Below, piece by piece: positions 1-9,252 of a stretch of DNA of 64,000 nt. Positions within the stretch are counted from its first letter, which is position 1. Each line of letters opens with the position of its first letter. The DNA comes from Puia sp. Lineage in GTDB: Bacteria > Bacteroidota > Bacteroidia > Chitinophagales > Chitinophagaceae. The notes under the pieces were generated by a model. It saw only the letters and a program-made list of their open reading frames with translations, did no database searches and was not told where the DNA came from. The translations under genes and the position numbers were made by a program. The stretch spans positions 186,001 to 250,000 of the forward strand of contig JARLGZ010000269.1 of assembly GCA_031292515.1 (NCBI GenBank), given 5' to 3'.

Positions 1-2
1 TG

Positions 3-719
3 GAGGAGAAGAACATCCTGAAAGGGATCATCAAATTCGGCAGCATCACCGTAAAACAGATCATGAAGACAAGACTGGATGTGAATGGAATCGAATATAG
101 CCTCTCATTCGGCGGCCTGAAACAGAAAGTCGAAGAACTCCATTACTCCCGTCTCCCGGTATACCGGTCCAGCCTCGACGAACTATCGGGCATGATCCAT
201 AGCAAGGACCTGATCCCTTACCTGAATGAACCCGATGATTTCGATTGGCACCCCCTCATGCGTACGCCCTATTTTGTGCACGAACATAAACTGATAGAAG
301 ACCTGCTGCAGGAGTTTCAAAGCAAGCGTATTCATTTTGCCATTGTCGTGGACGAATTCGGCGGCACCAGCGGGATCGTCACATTCGAAGACATCCTGGA
401 GGAGATCATCGGGGATATCAGGGACGAATTCGATGAAGAAGAGAGCGTTAATAAACAGCTGGATGACGGATCTTATATTTTTGAGGGAAGAACGATGCTC
501 AATGACGTATGTAAAACCATGAATTTGTCGGTCGATACCTTTGATAAGGTCCGGGGCGAGAGCGATTCGCTCGCGGGGCTGATCCTGGAACTGGCAGGCG
601 AGATCCCGAAAGCAAACGACGTGATCCCATGCGGAGATTTTGAATTTACGATCCTGGAAGCCGATAGCAGCCGGATCAAGAAGGTAAAAGTGTCGATCAG
701 GATGGGCGCCGGCAAATAA
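3..719 (+). CDS. gldE: Gliding motility-associated CBS/CorC-like protein GldE (5'-truncated by window edge)
   Basis: Reading frame is open to the window start (EEKNILKGIIKFGSITVKQIMKTRLDV...); CBS-like 'FAIVVDEFGGTSGIVTFEDILEEIIGDIRDEFDEEE' and CorC_HlyC tail; directly followed by gldD. Confidence 0.85.
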   Translation, partial: EEKNILKGIIKFGSITVKQIMKTRLDVNGIEYSLSFGGLKQKVEELHYSRLPVYRSSLDELSGMIHSKDLIPYLNEPDDFDWHPLMRTPYFVHEHKLIEDLLQEFQSKRIHFAIVVDEFGGTSGIVTFEDILEEIIGDIRDEFDEEESVNKQLDDGSYIFEGRTMLNDVCKTMNLSVDTFDKVRGESDSLAGLILELAGEIPKANDVIPCGDFEFTILEADSSRIKKVKVSIRMGAGK

Positions 720-763
720 AAGCCGCCCGATAAAATCTCTCCATCATAAAAAATGAACCAGAC

Positions 764-1381
764 GTGTTGAATAAGACCCAGTTAACTGACAAACATTTTC
801 ACGCACCTGCCTTTATCTTCCTTGTGTGTGTTTTGCTTTTCTCCTGCAATAGCAATTATACGCCGAAGCCGAGGGGTTATTTCAGGATCAGTTTTCCCGA
901 ACATCAATACAAGGTCTTTGACGAACCCGGCTACCCGTATAGCTTTGAAGTGCCGGTCTATGCGAATATCCTCAAGGACACTTCTTTCTTCGAAGACCGC
1001 CCCCCCAATCCATGGTGGATCAACATCGACTTCCCCAGGTTCAACGCCCGTATCTATGTCAGCTACCGGGCGATAGGCCCGGACAGTTTCGATAAGCTCA
1101 GGGATGATGCTTTTAAGATGACTTTCAAACATACCTACAAAGCCACTTCGATAGACCCGAGCCCCATACAGACCGCTAACGGCGTCGGCGGAATTTTTTT
1201 TAATGTCGGCGGTAACGCAGCCACGGCCCAACAGTTCTTCCTGAGCGATACGACCCGTCATTTTCTCAGGGGAGCCCTCTATTTTGATGCCACGCCCAAC
1301 GAAGATTCCCTGGGAATCGTCAACAATTTCCTGCAGGAGGATATGAAGCACCTGATCAATACTTTCAAATGGAAGAAGTAA
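764..1381 (+). CDS. gldD: Gliding motility lipoprotein GldD
   Basis: Lipobox-like 'LLFSCNSNYTPKPRGYFRISFPEHQY', typical of GldD; adjacent to gldE. Confidence 0.85.
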   Translation: MLNKTQLTDKHFHAPAFIFLVCVLLFSCNSNYTPKPRGYFRISFPEHQYKVFDEPGYPYSFEVPVYANILKDTSFFEDRPPNPWWINIDFPRFNARIYVSYRAIGPDSFDKLRDDAFKMTFKHTYKATSIDPSPIQTANGVGGIFFNVGGNAATAQQFFLSDTTRHFLRGALYFDATPNEDSLGIVNNFLQEDMKHLINTFKWKK

Positions 1382-1459
1382 CTTTATTCCGGGAAGCCAA
1401 AATCCACCCGATTGTCGGGTAAACAAAAAATATAAAACAAAGCATTTAAAACGAAGAAC

Positions 1460-2059
1460 TTGATAGCAATTGACAATATCCTGGTCAGCGACTTGGTGGT
1501 GGAGGAACAGTTCGTCTGTGATCTGGGCAAATGCAAAGGAGGCTGTTGTGAGGATGGTGACGCCGGCGCCCCCCTCGAAAAAGCCGAAATGGATAAGCTC
1601 AAAGAAGTCTACGAAGTCGTGAAACCCTACCTCACCGAAGCCGGCATCAAAGAGATCGAAAGCCGGGGGCCTTACAACTACGACAGGGAATTCGGGTGGG
1701 TCACCCCCACGATACAAGGTAAAATGTGCGCATATGGTTTCAGGGATCAGAACGGCGTCATCAAATGCGGGATCGAACAGGCCTGGTACGATGGAAAAAC
1801 GGACTGGAAAAAACCGATCAGCTGCCACCTCTACCCCATAAAGATAAGCCGGAGCAACGGGCATGAGATGGTAAACTATGAACCCCGGGAAAAACTCTGC
1901 AAGCCAGCCTGTGTATTGGGTAAGAAATTGAAAGTACCTGTCTATGTATTCCTGAAAGAGGCCCTGATCCGGAAATACGGGGAAGACTTTTACGGAGCTT
2001 TGGAACAGATAGGGAAAATGAAGGCAGATAAGAAGGCCGACAAGAAGAAGGAGCCGTAA
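1460..2059 (+). CDS. DUF3109 family protein
   Basis: Cys-rich 'VCDLGKCKGGCCEDGDAGAPL' N-terminus and 'PISCHLYPI' motif; likely TTG start. Confidence 0.8.
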   Translation: MIAIDNILVSDLVVEEQFVCDLGKCKGGCCEDGDAGAPLEKAEMDKLKEVYEVVKPYLTEAGIKEIESRGPYNYDREFGWVTPTIQGKMCAYGFRDQNGVIKCGIEQAWYDGKTDWKKPISCHLYPIKISRSNGHEMVNYEPREKLCKPACVLGKKLKVPVYVFLKEALIRKYGEDFYGALEQIGKMKADKKADKKKEP

Positions 2060-2154
2060 TAATGCGGAACAACAGCAATTAATGAGGAACAGTAATATAC
2101 GGTGCCTGTTCAGAAGAAAGCCCGATAAATAATATTCATCTTTCAGCAAAAATC

Positions 2155-3531
2155 ATGACAGAGACAGCCGATTCTTTTATGGCCAGGAGCACCATCAGGG
2201 CCGCGGATATTGACCATCGCAGGAAGATCAACTTCAATATCGGCAGGTATAACGCCGCCGTGCCCCAGGGAAAGGAACAGTTTGGGGAATTGAACCATGC
2301 CAGGGAGCGGGCGAAAAATATCAAGTGGAGGGCCATCGAGACCCTCGATGCGCAACTGGAGGATTTCGAAGCCGCTTTTAAGCAGCGCGGAGGGCGGGTG
2401 ATCTGGGCCGAAACAGCGGAACAGGCGCTGGAGGAGATCCTCGCTATCTGCCGGAGAAAGGACTGCCGCACGATCGTCAAAAGCAAGAGCATGGTGACAG
2501 AGGAGATCAAGCTGAATGAATTCCTCGAAGAGCAGGGAATTGAAAGCATAGAAACGGATCTCGGTGAGTATATCCAGCAGCTGGACGGCGAACCGCCCTA
2601 CCATATCGTAACACCGGCCATGCATAAAAGCAAGGAAGATGTGGCCAAACTGTTCCACGAGAAGTTGAACACAAAGCCAGGTCTCAACCCCAGCCAGCTT
2701 ACACAGGTCGCACGCGAGAAGTTGAGGGAGAAATATATACAGGCGGAAATAGGGATCACCGGCGCCAATTTCATCATCCCTGAGATCGGTGGGATCGCCA
2801 TCACGGAGAACGAAGGAAATGCGAGGCTGACCACCGCCTTCCCGAAGACCCATATCGTGATCGTCGGGATCGAGAAGGTGATCCCTTCCCTGACAGACCT
2901 GGCTTTATTCTGGCCGTTATTGTCTACTTATGGCACCGGCCAGCGGGTAACGGTCTACAACACTGTCATTACCGGGCCGAGACAGGCTGGAGAGAGCGAC
3001 GGCCCTGACGAAATGTACGTGATCCTGCTGGACAACGGCAGAACAAATATATTAGCCAACGAGAAAACCAGGGAGAGCCTCTATTGTATCCGCTGCGGCG
3101 CCTGTCTGAACGCCTGCCCGATCTATAAGAATATCGGTGGTCACAGCTACGGAGCGACCTACAGCGGGCCGATCGGGTCGGTGATTACCCCGCATTTACA
3201 GGGCATGAAAGAATGGAAACACCTGAGCTATGCGTCTTCCCTTTGCGGCAATTGCACCGAAGTCTGTGCCGTCAAGATCAACCTTCATGAATTGTTGCTG
3301 GAGAATCGTCATGAATCCGTCGTCGAGGGACAGGCTTCGTTCGCCGAACGGATCGCCTGGAAGCTGTGGAAACGGGCCAGCCTGAACCGGAGCTGGATGA
3401 ACATGGGCAACCGGAAGAGTAAGAACTGGCTGGTGAACAAGCTGTTTACCGGCTGGACAGCTCATCGCGGGGAATTGGACTTTGCGCCCAGGACCTTCAA
3501 CGAGCGCTGGAAGGAGAAGAAAGGCCAGTAG
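2155..3531 (+). CDS. lutB: Lactate utilization protein B / LutB-like iron-sulfur protein
   Basis: LUD domain plus two 4Fe-4S motifs 'CIRCGACLNACPIYKNIGGHSYG' and 'CGNCTEVCAVKINLHELL'. Confidence 0.85.
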   Translation: MTETADSFMARSTIRAADIDHRRKINFNIGRYNAAVPQGKEQFGELNHARERAKNIKWRAIETLDAQLEDFEAAFKQRGGRVIWAETAEQALEEILAICRRKDCRTIVKSKSMVTEEIKLNEFLEEQGIESIETDLGEYIQQLDGEPPYHIVTPAMHKSKEDVAKLFHEKLNTKPGLNPSQLTQVAREKLREKYIQAEIGITGANFIIPEIGGIAITENEGNARLTTAFPKTHIVIVGIEKVIPSLTDLALFWPLLSTYGTGQRVTVYNTVITGPRQAGESDGPDEMYVILLDNGRTNILANEKTRESLYCIRCGACLNACPIYKNIGGHSYGATYSGPIGSVITPHLQGMKEWKHLSYASSLCGNCTEVCAVKINLHELLLENRHESVVEGQASFAERIAWKLWKRASLNRSWMNMGNRKSKNWLVNKLFTGWTAHRGELDFAPRTFNERWKEKKGQ

Positions 3532-3535
3532 ATAC

Positions 3536-4846
3536 ATGCTTTTATATACTACATATCAGACACCCCGGCTTCAATATGTGATCGGTTTCATCAGCGAAGA
3601 GTTATTTGATGAACCGCTCGAAACGACCACCCGCAAAGAAGCATTCCTCCTCAAGGACGGCTTCCGGTTGAATTATTCAGAGACCGAATTCAGCGAGGAT
3701 GAATTCTATCTGCGCCCCGTATCCCTCTTATTCGAGAACGATATTCGGCCCCGGACGATCGATTGCTTCGAACTGAATTATCACAAAGTTTTTTTTGAAA
3801 CGGCCGGGGACCTTCCTTTCGACATCTTCGCCGCCTGTTTTTATTTACTGAGCCGCTACGAGGAATACCTGCCTCATGCCAAAGATGAATATGGCCGTTT
3901 TTCGCATACTGCTTCATTGGCATTCCGGGAAGGCTTCCTCCATATGCCCCTGGTCAATATCTGGCTGCAGGAATTTAGAAAAGCGCTCCAAAAGAAATTT
4001 CCCGCGATGGCTTTCCGCCATCGGTCCTTTAAATTCATACCCACCTACGACATAGACATGGCTTACTCTTTCCTGCATAAGGGTTGGAAGCGGAATCTGG
4101 GCGGCCTGCTCGGGTCTGTGCTGAAAGGCAAATGGACAGCGGCGTCGCAAAGGATCCAGGTGCTGCGGGGAAGAAAAAAAGACCCGTTTGACGCCTATGA
4201 GTGGCTCGACTCGCTGCATTTGTACTGTCGTATGAAAGCCTGTTATTTCTTCCTGGTTGCCGCCGGAAAATCCAGGTATGACAAGAACATAGACCCTGAA
4301 AAAAAGGTGATGACCGATCTGATCCGTTATCACGCTGCGGGGTATCGTGTCGGTGTTCATCCTTCCTGGCAAAGCGGCGATGACCCTGCATTGCTGTCCG
4401 CCGAGATAGCCCGTATGGCCGGCCTGACAGGCAATAAGATCCTCATGAGCCGGCAGCATTATATACGCTTTGATCTCCCCGATACCTATCGCCGGTTATT
4501 GTCATCGGGCATCGAGCAGGATTTCTCGATGGGCTACGGAACGATTAACGGGTTTCGTGCCTCCGTCGCCTCCTCTTTCTATTGGTATGACCTGGAAAAG
4601 GAAGAGCAGACCTCCCTGCGGCTCTTTCCTTTCTGTTTCATGGATGCCAATGCGTACTACGAGCAAAAATATACTCATGTTCAGGCCATGATCGAACTCA
4701 TGCAATATTATCACGCCATCAAAAAAGTCAACGGCCTGATGGTGACCATCTGGCACAACTCCTTTCTCGGTTCCGATCCCGCCTTCGATGACTGGAAGAA
4801 ACTGTACGAAATATTCCTGAAGGAAGAAGTGTATTGGGATGTCTAG
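3536..4846 (+). CDS. Polysaccharide deacetylase-like protein
   Basis: 'FKFIPTYDIDMAYSFLHKGWKRN' and 'YRVGVHPSW' motifs; ATG 3536 chosen over the ORF-track start, which overlaps lutB. Confidence 0.65.
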   Translation: MLLYTTYQTPRLQYVIGFISEELFDEPLETTTRKEAFLLKDGFRLNYSETEFSEDEFYLRPVSLLFENDIRPRTIDCFELNYHKVFFETAGDLPFDIFAACFYLLSRYEEYLPHAKDEYGRFSHTASLAFREGFLHMPLVNIWLQEFRKALQKKFPAMAFRHRSFKFIPTYDIDMAYSFLHKGWKRNLGGLLGSVLKGKWTAASQRIQVLRGRKKDPFDAYEWLDSLHLYCRMKACYFFLVAAGKSRYDKNIDPEKKVMTDLIRYHAAGYRVGVHPSWQSGDDPALLSAEIARMAGLTGNKILMSRQHYIRFDLPDTYRRLLSSGIEQDFSMGYGTINGFRASVASSFYWYDLEKEEQTSLRLFPFCFMDANAYYEQKYTHVQAMIELMQYYHAIKKVNGLMVTIWHNSFLGSDPAFDDWKKLYEIFLKEEVYWDV

Positions 4847-6369
4847 TGCTTAAAGTGTCTCAGCCCGGTAATCACCATCACCAGCTTGTTCTGTACACAA
4901 TAATCGATGGAATCCTTGTCCCGGATAGAGCCGCCGGGCTGTATAAATGCCGTCACCCCCGCCGCGTGTGCGATCTGCACACAGTCATTGAAGGGAAAGA
5001 ATGCATCAGAAGCCAGTACGGCCCCCTCGAGGTTGAAATTGAATTGTCTTGCTTTTTCCACCGCCTGTCGCAGCGAGTCTATCCGGCTCGTCTGACCGCA
5101 ACCCTTGCCTACCAGCTGGCCGTTCTTTATCAGGGCTATTGCATTGGACTTTAAATGCTTGCAGACAAGATTCGCAAAGACCAGGTCTTCTTTTTCCGAA
5201 GGAGTACTCTCCCGGCCGCCGGCTTCCTTCCACTCCGCGAAATTGCCTTCATCGGCTTGCTGAACCAGTACGCCATTTAAGAGGGATTTAAATTGTTTGG
5301 CGGCGGGCAGCTGAGTTTTCTGCCGAAGCAGGATACGGTTCTTCTTCGACCGGAGAATAACGAGTGCGTCTTCGTCGAAAGAGGGCGCGATCAGCACTTC
5401 GAAAAAGATTTCGCTGATTGCTTCCGCCGTGGCCTTATCGACAGGTGCATTACAGGCCAGCACTCCGCCGAAGGCGCTTTCGGGATCTCCTGCCAGCGCG
5501 GAATCCCAGGCCTCTTTCAGCGTTTTTCTGCGGGCGACCCCGCATACGTTCGTATGTTTAATAATCGCGAAGACGGTCGCCTGCTGACCGGTGGTGGTAA
5601 ATTCGTTCATCAATTGCACGGCGGCATCCACGTCGACAAGGTTGTTATAGGACAATTCCTTTCCGTTCAGCTGTTCGAATAAAGAAGACAGGTCTCCATA
5701 AAAACTCGCCGACTGGTGCGGGTTTTCGCCATATCGAAGGACTTTTGGCCCCGGCACGGAAGAGAGGAAATATTCAGGTTGGCCAGGGTTGAAATATTCG
5801 GCGATCGCGACATCGTAATGGGCACATACTTCGAAAGCCTTTGCAGCCATCCTGCGACGCTGCGCAAGGGTGGTTTCTCCATTTTGTTCGTCCAGCAGGT
5901 TTTCAAACCAGCCATACTCCGTTTTGGAAGCGATGACGGCTACATGCTTATGATTTTTAGCGGCTCCCCTGATCATCGAAGGACCCCCGACATCGATCTT
6001 CTCGATAATAGCCTGGTCATCGGTCGTGCTGGCCACCGTTTCTTCGAAAGGATAGAGATCGACGATTACGAGGTCGATTTCCGGGATATGGTATTGTTCC
6101 ATCTCTTTTATATCCGTCTCATGATCCCTTCTTCCCAGGATACCTCCGAACACGGAGGGATGGAGTGTCTTCACCCGCCCGCCCAAAATGGAGGGATATG
6201 TGGTCAGCGATTCTACAGGTACACAGCTAAGTCCCTGGGATTCAATAAATTTTTGGGTTCCCCCGGTTGAATAAAGCGTCACGCCCTGGGCGTCCAGCTT
6301 TTTGATGATGTTTTCCAGACCGTCTTTGTAAAAAACAGAAATCAGCGCTGCTTTAATCTTTTTGTTCAT
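4843..6369 (-). CDS. purH: Bifunctional AICAR formyltransferase / IMP cyclohydrolase
   Basis: Starts 'MNKKIKAALISVFYKDGLENIIKKLDAQGVTLYSTGGTQKFIE'; full-length; characteristic C-terminal 'AGVTAFIQPGGSIRDKDSIDYC'. Confidence 0.97.
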   Translation of the reverse strand: MNKKIKAALISVFYKDGLENIIKKLDAQGVTLYSTGGTQKFIESQGLSCVPVESLTTYPSILGGRVKTLHPSVFGGILGRRDHETDIKEMEQYHIPEIDLVIVDLYPFEETVASTTDDQAIIEKIDVGGPSMIRGAAKNHKHVAVIASKTEYGWFENLLDEQNGETTLAQRRRMAAKAFEVCAHYDVAIAEYFNPGQPEYFLSSVPGPKVLRYGENPHQSASFYGDLSSLFEQLNGKELSYNNLVDVDAAVQLMNEFTTTGQQATVFAIIKHTNVCGVARRKTLKEAWDSALAGDPESAFGGVLACNAPVDKATAEAISEIFFEVLIAPSFDEDALVILRSKKNRILLRQKTQLPAAKQFKSLLNGVLVQQADEGNFAEWKEAGGRESTPSEKEDLVFANLVCKHLKSNAIALIKNGQLVGKGCGQTSRIDSLRQAVEKARQFNFNLEGAVLASDAFFPFNDCVQIAHAAGVTAFIQPGGSIRDKDSIDYCVQNKLVMVITGLRHFKH

Positions 6370-6395
6370 GGTGGGTGGGTTGATAAAAGAAGCCG

Positions 6396-6428
6396 CAAAG
6401 CTACGTCAATCCGGGTTTATTACAAAAG
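6396..6428 (-). promoter_or_regulatory. Bacteroidota-type promoter for purH
   Basis: On the minus strand TTG-N19-TAGCTTTG (consensus TTTG-N~19-TAnnTTTG), about 30 bp upstream of purH ATG. Confidence 0.55.
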
Positions 6429-6629
6429 CCCACCATAAGTGTGTGGGGCGGCCTTTAAACGGGAGGGCGTGAAAAACAGAGCGTGCCGATAAAAGACCAG
6501 GCTCGGTGTAAAAAGACGGGGAGGGGCAGGATGAAAAACAAATTGCCCCGTAGGGGCATGTCGGGAATGGCGGGTGGAAAGCACAGGCCGGGGCCGGTTA
6601 AAATACAGGGTCGGAATCAGTTAAAAAAA

Positions 6630-6702
6630 GAGCAACATCATACAAACCCACCCAAAAAAGAAAAAAAGGATAAGGTGTTAATGGTTATGTATGGTGTTGC
6701 TC
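6630..6702. repeat. Long imperfect inverted repeat / hairpin
   Basis: GAGCAACATCATACA (6630-6644) pairs with TGTATGGTGTTGCTC (6688-6702), 14/15, extended by AACC/GGTT. Confidence 0.7.
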
Positions 6703-6920
6703 TTATATAACTTTCTGAACAGATCAATCTATTAAGTAACTTCCCGACTAATCTGCAGGGATCGGGTGGTTAACCTTTCTCTGTACTTACCGATGGCTCT
6801 GTTCGAATATCAGATATTTAAAAACGGGACCAACAACCTGGTTTTACTAATGTCAGACAAAAATGCCAATCGCGTGCTTTTTTAGTCGTTTTTAAATGAC
6901 CATTTTTTTTGAGTGTTTTT

Positions 6921-6989
6921 ACGGGTACCGGATACCCGTTTTTATACGGGTACCATCTTGTGTGTTTTCACTATTTTTTTACCCGTATA
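6921..6989. repeat. Cluster of four alternating ACGGGTA/TACCCGT heptamers forming nested inverted repeats
   Basis: ACGGGTA 6921-6927, TACCCGT 6933-6939, TATACGGGTA 6943-6952, TACCCGTATA 6980-6989. Confidence 0.7.
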
Positions 6990-7160
6990 AAGACCGTTTT
7001 TTTGGAAGGTTTTTACCCTGAGTAACTGAATTTCTTCTGTTTATAAATAAAACTAATCTGTAATTAATTGATTTGCATTTATTTGTAGTGCCTGTGCCGT
7101 CTTATTGAGGAATACTTTTAACAAAGCAACCAATTCTTCAATATTAAAAACTTTAAAGCC

Positions 7161-7664
7161 ATGCACACAATTGAAAAAAAATCATTAAAGGTCGGAAAGT
7201 ACGTAAATAACGATCATGTGGATTCTGTTATCCGTACCTACAAGCAGGAAAGATGGGTAAATAATTCCAACCACATCGGCAAAGCGGATTCCCTGAGCTC
7301 CTGGTACAGCGTAGAAGAGTTGGAAGAATTCCTGGAAACGGTAAAGATGAATGGCGGCGACGGCGTTCGCTTCTATTTCGGCGCCTACCCGGCAGATTTT
7401 ACCGGTAAACCGGATTATGCAGGCCGTCAGACCATCGTATTGGTTGCCACACGGAGCAAAGAAGTTGACGAAAATGTCATCAACAAGGACCTTTATACTC
7501 ATACGGACGGAAAACCCGCTATCCTGGCCTACAACCTGGGAGCTTTATGTCCTCCGATATGCCCTCCCCCCAGCGGTGGCAGCGGCCCCAGCGGCAAGGC
7601 AGTGCCTTTCGAGATCGGCATGGCGATCGTCGAAAACGGCGACAACGGAATGACACTGGTTTAG
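7161..7664 (+). CDS. Hypothetical protein with Cys/Pro-rich C-terminus
   Basis: 167 aa, no signal peptide; 'GGDGVRFYFGAYPADFTGKPDYAGRQTIVLVATR' and 'LGALCPPICPPPSGGSGPSGK'. Confidence 0.75.
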   Translation: MHTIEKKSLKVGKYVNNDHVDSVIRTYKQERWVNNSNHIGKADSLSSWYSVEELEEFLETVKMNGGDGVRFYFGAYPADFTGKPDYAGRQTIVLVATRSKEVDENVINKDLYTHTDGKPAILAYNLGALCPPICPPPSGGSGPSGKAVPFEIGMAIVENGDNGMTLV

Positions 7665-7736
7665 TAGTCCCCCTTCCGGTAACCTTTATGAAATATTTTT
7701 ATACTGCTATGGGAAGGTCTGCGAAAAGACTTCAGA

Positions 7737-7765
7737 GGCTGGGTGCGATGCGCCCGGCCTTTTTT
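7737..7765 (+). terminator. Rho-independent terminator
   Basis: GGCTGGGTGC-GAT-GCGCCCGGCC-TTTTTT hairpin (two G-U pairs). Confidence 0.75.
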
Positions 7766-7821
7766 CTATATTTATTAGTGGCGTTTTGGGGATGTATAAA
7801 ATTCCCCTTACTTTGAGGTGC

Positions 7822-8466
7822 ATGCTTTTCTACTATTTTATTTACTTTATTCAGATCTGCCTTCTAGCCTCCCTAACCGTCTATTTTCGGAAGAAACCGG
7901 ATCTTTATTTGAGATTATTCCCACTTTTTTTGTTGATTACCGACATCGTAGAGGTGGTTGGATCTTATCAGGCATTGCATCACGGTACGAATGTGAATAT
8001 GTATAATGTTTTTTCGATTTTCGAGTTTTGTTTTTATTTCTTTTGCCTGACGCAAATAATACAGAACAAAAAAGCAAAGATTGTCATCTTGGTTCTTTCC
8101 GCTCTATATCTGCTTTTTGCTCTATACGACATTCTATTCGGCCAGAAAAGCACGTTCAATTCCCTGGCTTATTCTATCGGTGCGGTATTTATCGTCGCTA
8201 TTTGTATTTATTATTTTTTCGAACTTTTTCAGCTTCCGCATGCCCAGAATCTGCTCCGGCAGCCAGCCTTCTGGATTTGTACAGGGTTATTGTTCTTTTT
8301 TACCTGTACCTATCCGATCTTTGGCCTGGCAAATTTTTATGCGCATGCGCCTCGCGTGATCATCAATAACGTAGGGGCCATATTGAGTTTTCTAAATGCG
8401 TCCTTATATTCATCCTTTACTATAGCCTTTCTATGCGGGATCAAAACCAGGAAATCTACTTCGTAA
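7822..8466 (+). CDS. Polytopic membrane protein of unknown function
   Basis: Multiple hydrophobic segments (MLFYYFIYFIQICLLASLTVYF..., LFPLFLLITDIVEVVGSY...); start may also be 7786. Confidence 0.7.
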   Translation: MLFYYFIYFIQICLLASLTVYFRKKPDLYLRLFPLFLLITDIVEVVGSYQALHHGTNVNMYNVFSIFEFCFYFFCLTQIIQNKKAKIVILVLSALYLLFALYDILFGQKSTFNSLAYSIGAVFIVAICIYYFFELFQLPHAQNLLRQPAFWICTGLLFFFTCTYPIFGLANFYAHAPRVIINNVGAILSFLNASLYSSFTIAFLCGIKTRKSTS

Positions 8467-9245
8467 TATTGTCTGGCGCCGTCCTGGCGCTCTTACTGGT
8501 CGGCTTTATCATGACGGTCCTTTTTCTTTATCAGCGGAGACAACACCGGCAGGAACAGCAATTGACCCTGCTCCGCGACCAGTTCGACAGGGAACTGCTC
8601 CGCTCCCAACTGGAGATTCAGGAAAGTACCTTTAAGACCATCGCCCAGGAATTGCACGATAATATCGGCCAGATGCTGTCCGTCACCAAAATTTCCCTTT
8701 CGGTACTCCCCCTGGAAAAAGGACACCCGGCCTACGAGAGTGTCGACAACTGCAAACAAATGCTCAATAAAGTCATCGTGGACCTCTCGGGGCTGACCAA
8801 AAGCATGCATACCGACCGGATCGCCCAGATCGGACTGGTCGAAGCCATCCGTTTTGAATCGGAGTCCCTCCGCAGGACCGGCCTGCTGACCCTGGATTTC
8901 TCGGTCGCCGGGGAAGAACGCCCCCTGGATGACCAAAAAGCCATCTTCCTGTTCAGGATGTTCCAGGAAATGATCAATAATATTTTAAAGCATTCCAGGG
9001 CCACACATGTAAATATTTCAATAACTTACTCAACGGATGATAAATTTGTCCTGAAAGTACAGGACAATGGCATCGGCTTCGATGTGAACAAGAAGAAAGA
9101 ACAGGTATCTTCGTCAAGCGGAATCGGGCTGAAAAGCATGACCAACCGGGCCCGGCTGATCGATGCGACGATAAATATAGGAAGCAACCAGGGCGAAGGA
9201 ACAACAGTGATTGTCGAATTGCCGGTAGAACCGGAGATTTTATAA
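8433..9245 (+). CDS. Sensor histidine kinase (NarL-type partner, HisKA_3-like)
   Basis: One N-terminal TM segment, H-box 'AQELHDNIGQMLSVTKISL', HATPase 'FQEMINNILKHSRATHVNI...DNGIGFD...GIGLKSMTNRA'; overlaps the preceding gene by 34 bp. Confidence 0.9.
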   Translation: MRDQNQEIYFVILSGAVLALLLVGFIMTVLFLYQRRQHRQEQQLTLLRDQFDRELLRSQLEIQESTFKTIAQELHDNIGQMLSVTKISLSVLPLEKGHPAYESVDNCKQMLNKVIVDLSGLTKSMHTDRIAQIGLVEAIRFESESLRRTGLLTLDFSVAGEERPLDDQKAIFLFRMFQEMINNILKHSRATHVNISITYSTDDKFVLKVQDNGIGFDVNKKKEQVSSSSGIGLKSMTNRARLIDATINIGSNQGEGTTVIVELPVEPEIL

Positions 9246-9252
9246 ATAAGTT

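Noticed and set aside
782-2149. 455-aa minus-strand ORF overlapping gldD and the DUF3109 gene
   Set aside because: Antisense to two well-supported genes; the translation looks like a codon-bias shadow with no recognisable domain.
6483-6710. 75-aa ORF between purH and the 7161 gene
   Set aside because: Low-complexity Lys/Gly-rich translation overlapping the inverted repeat; no start context or family.
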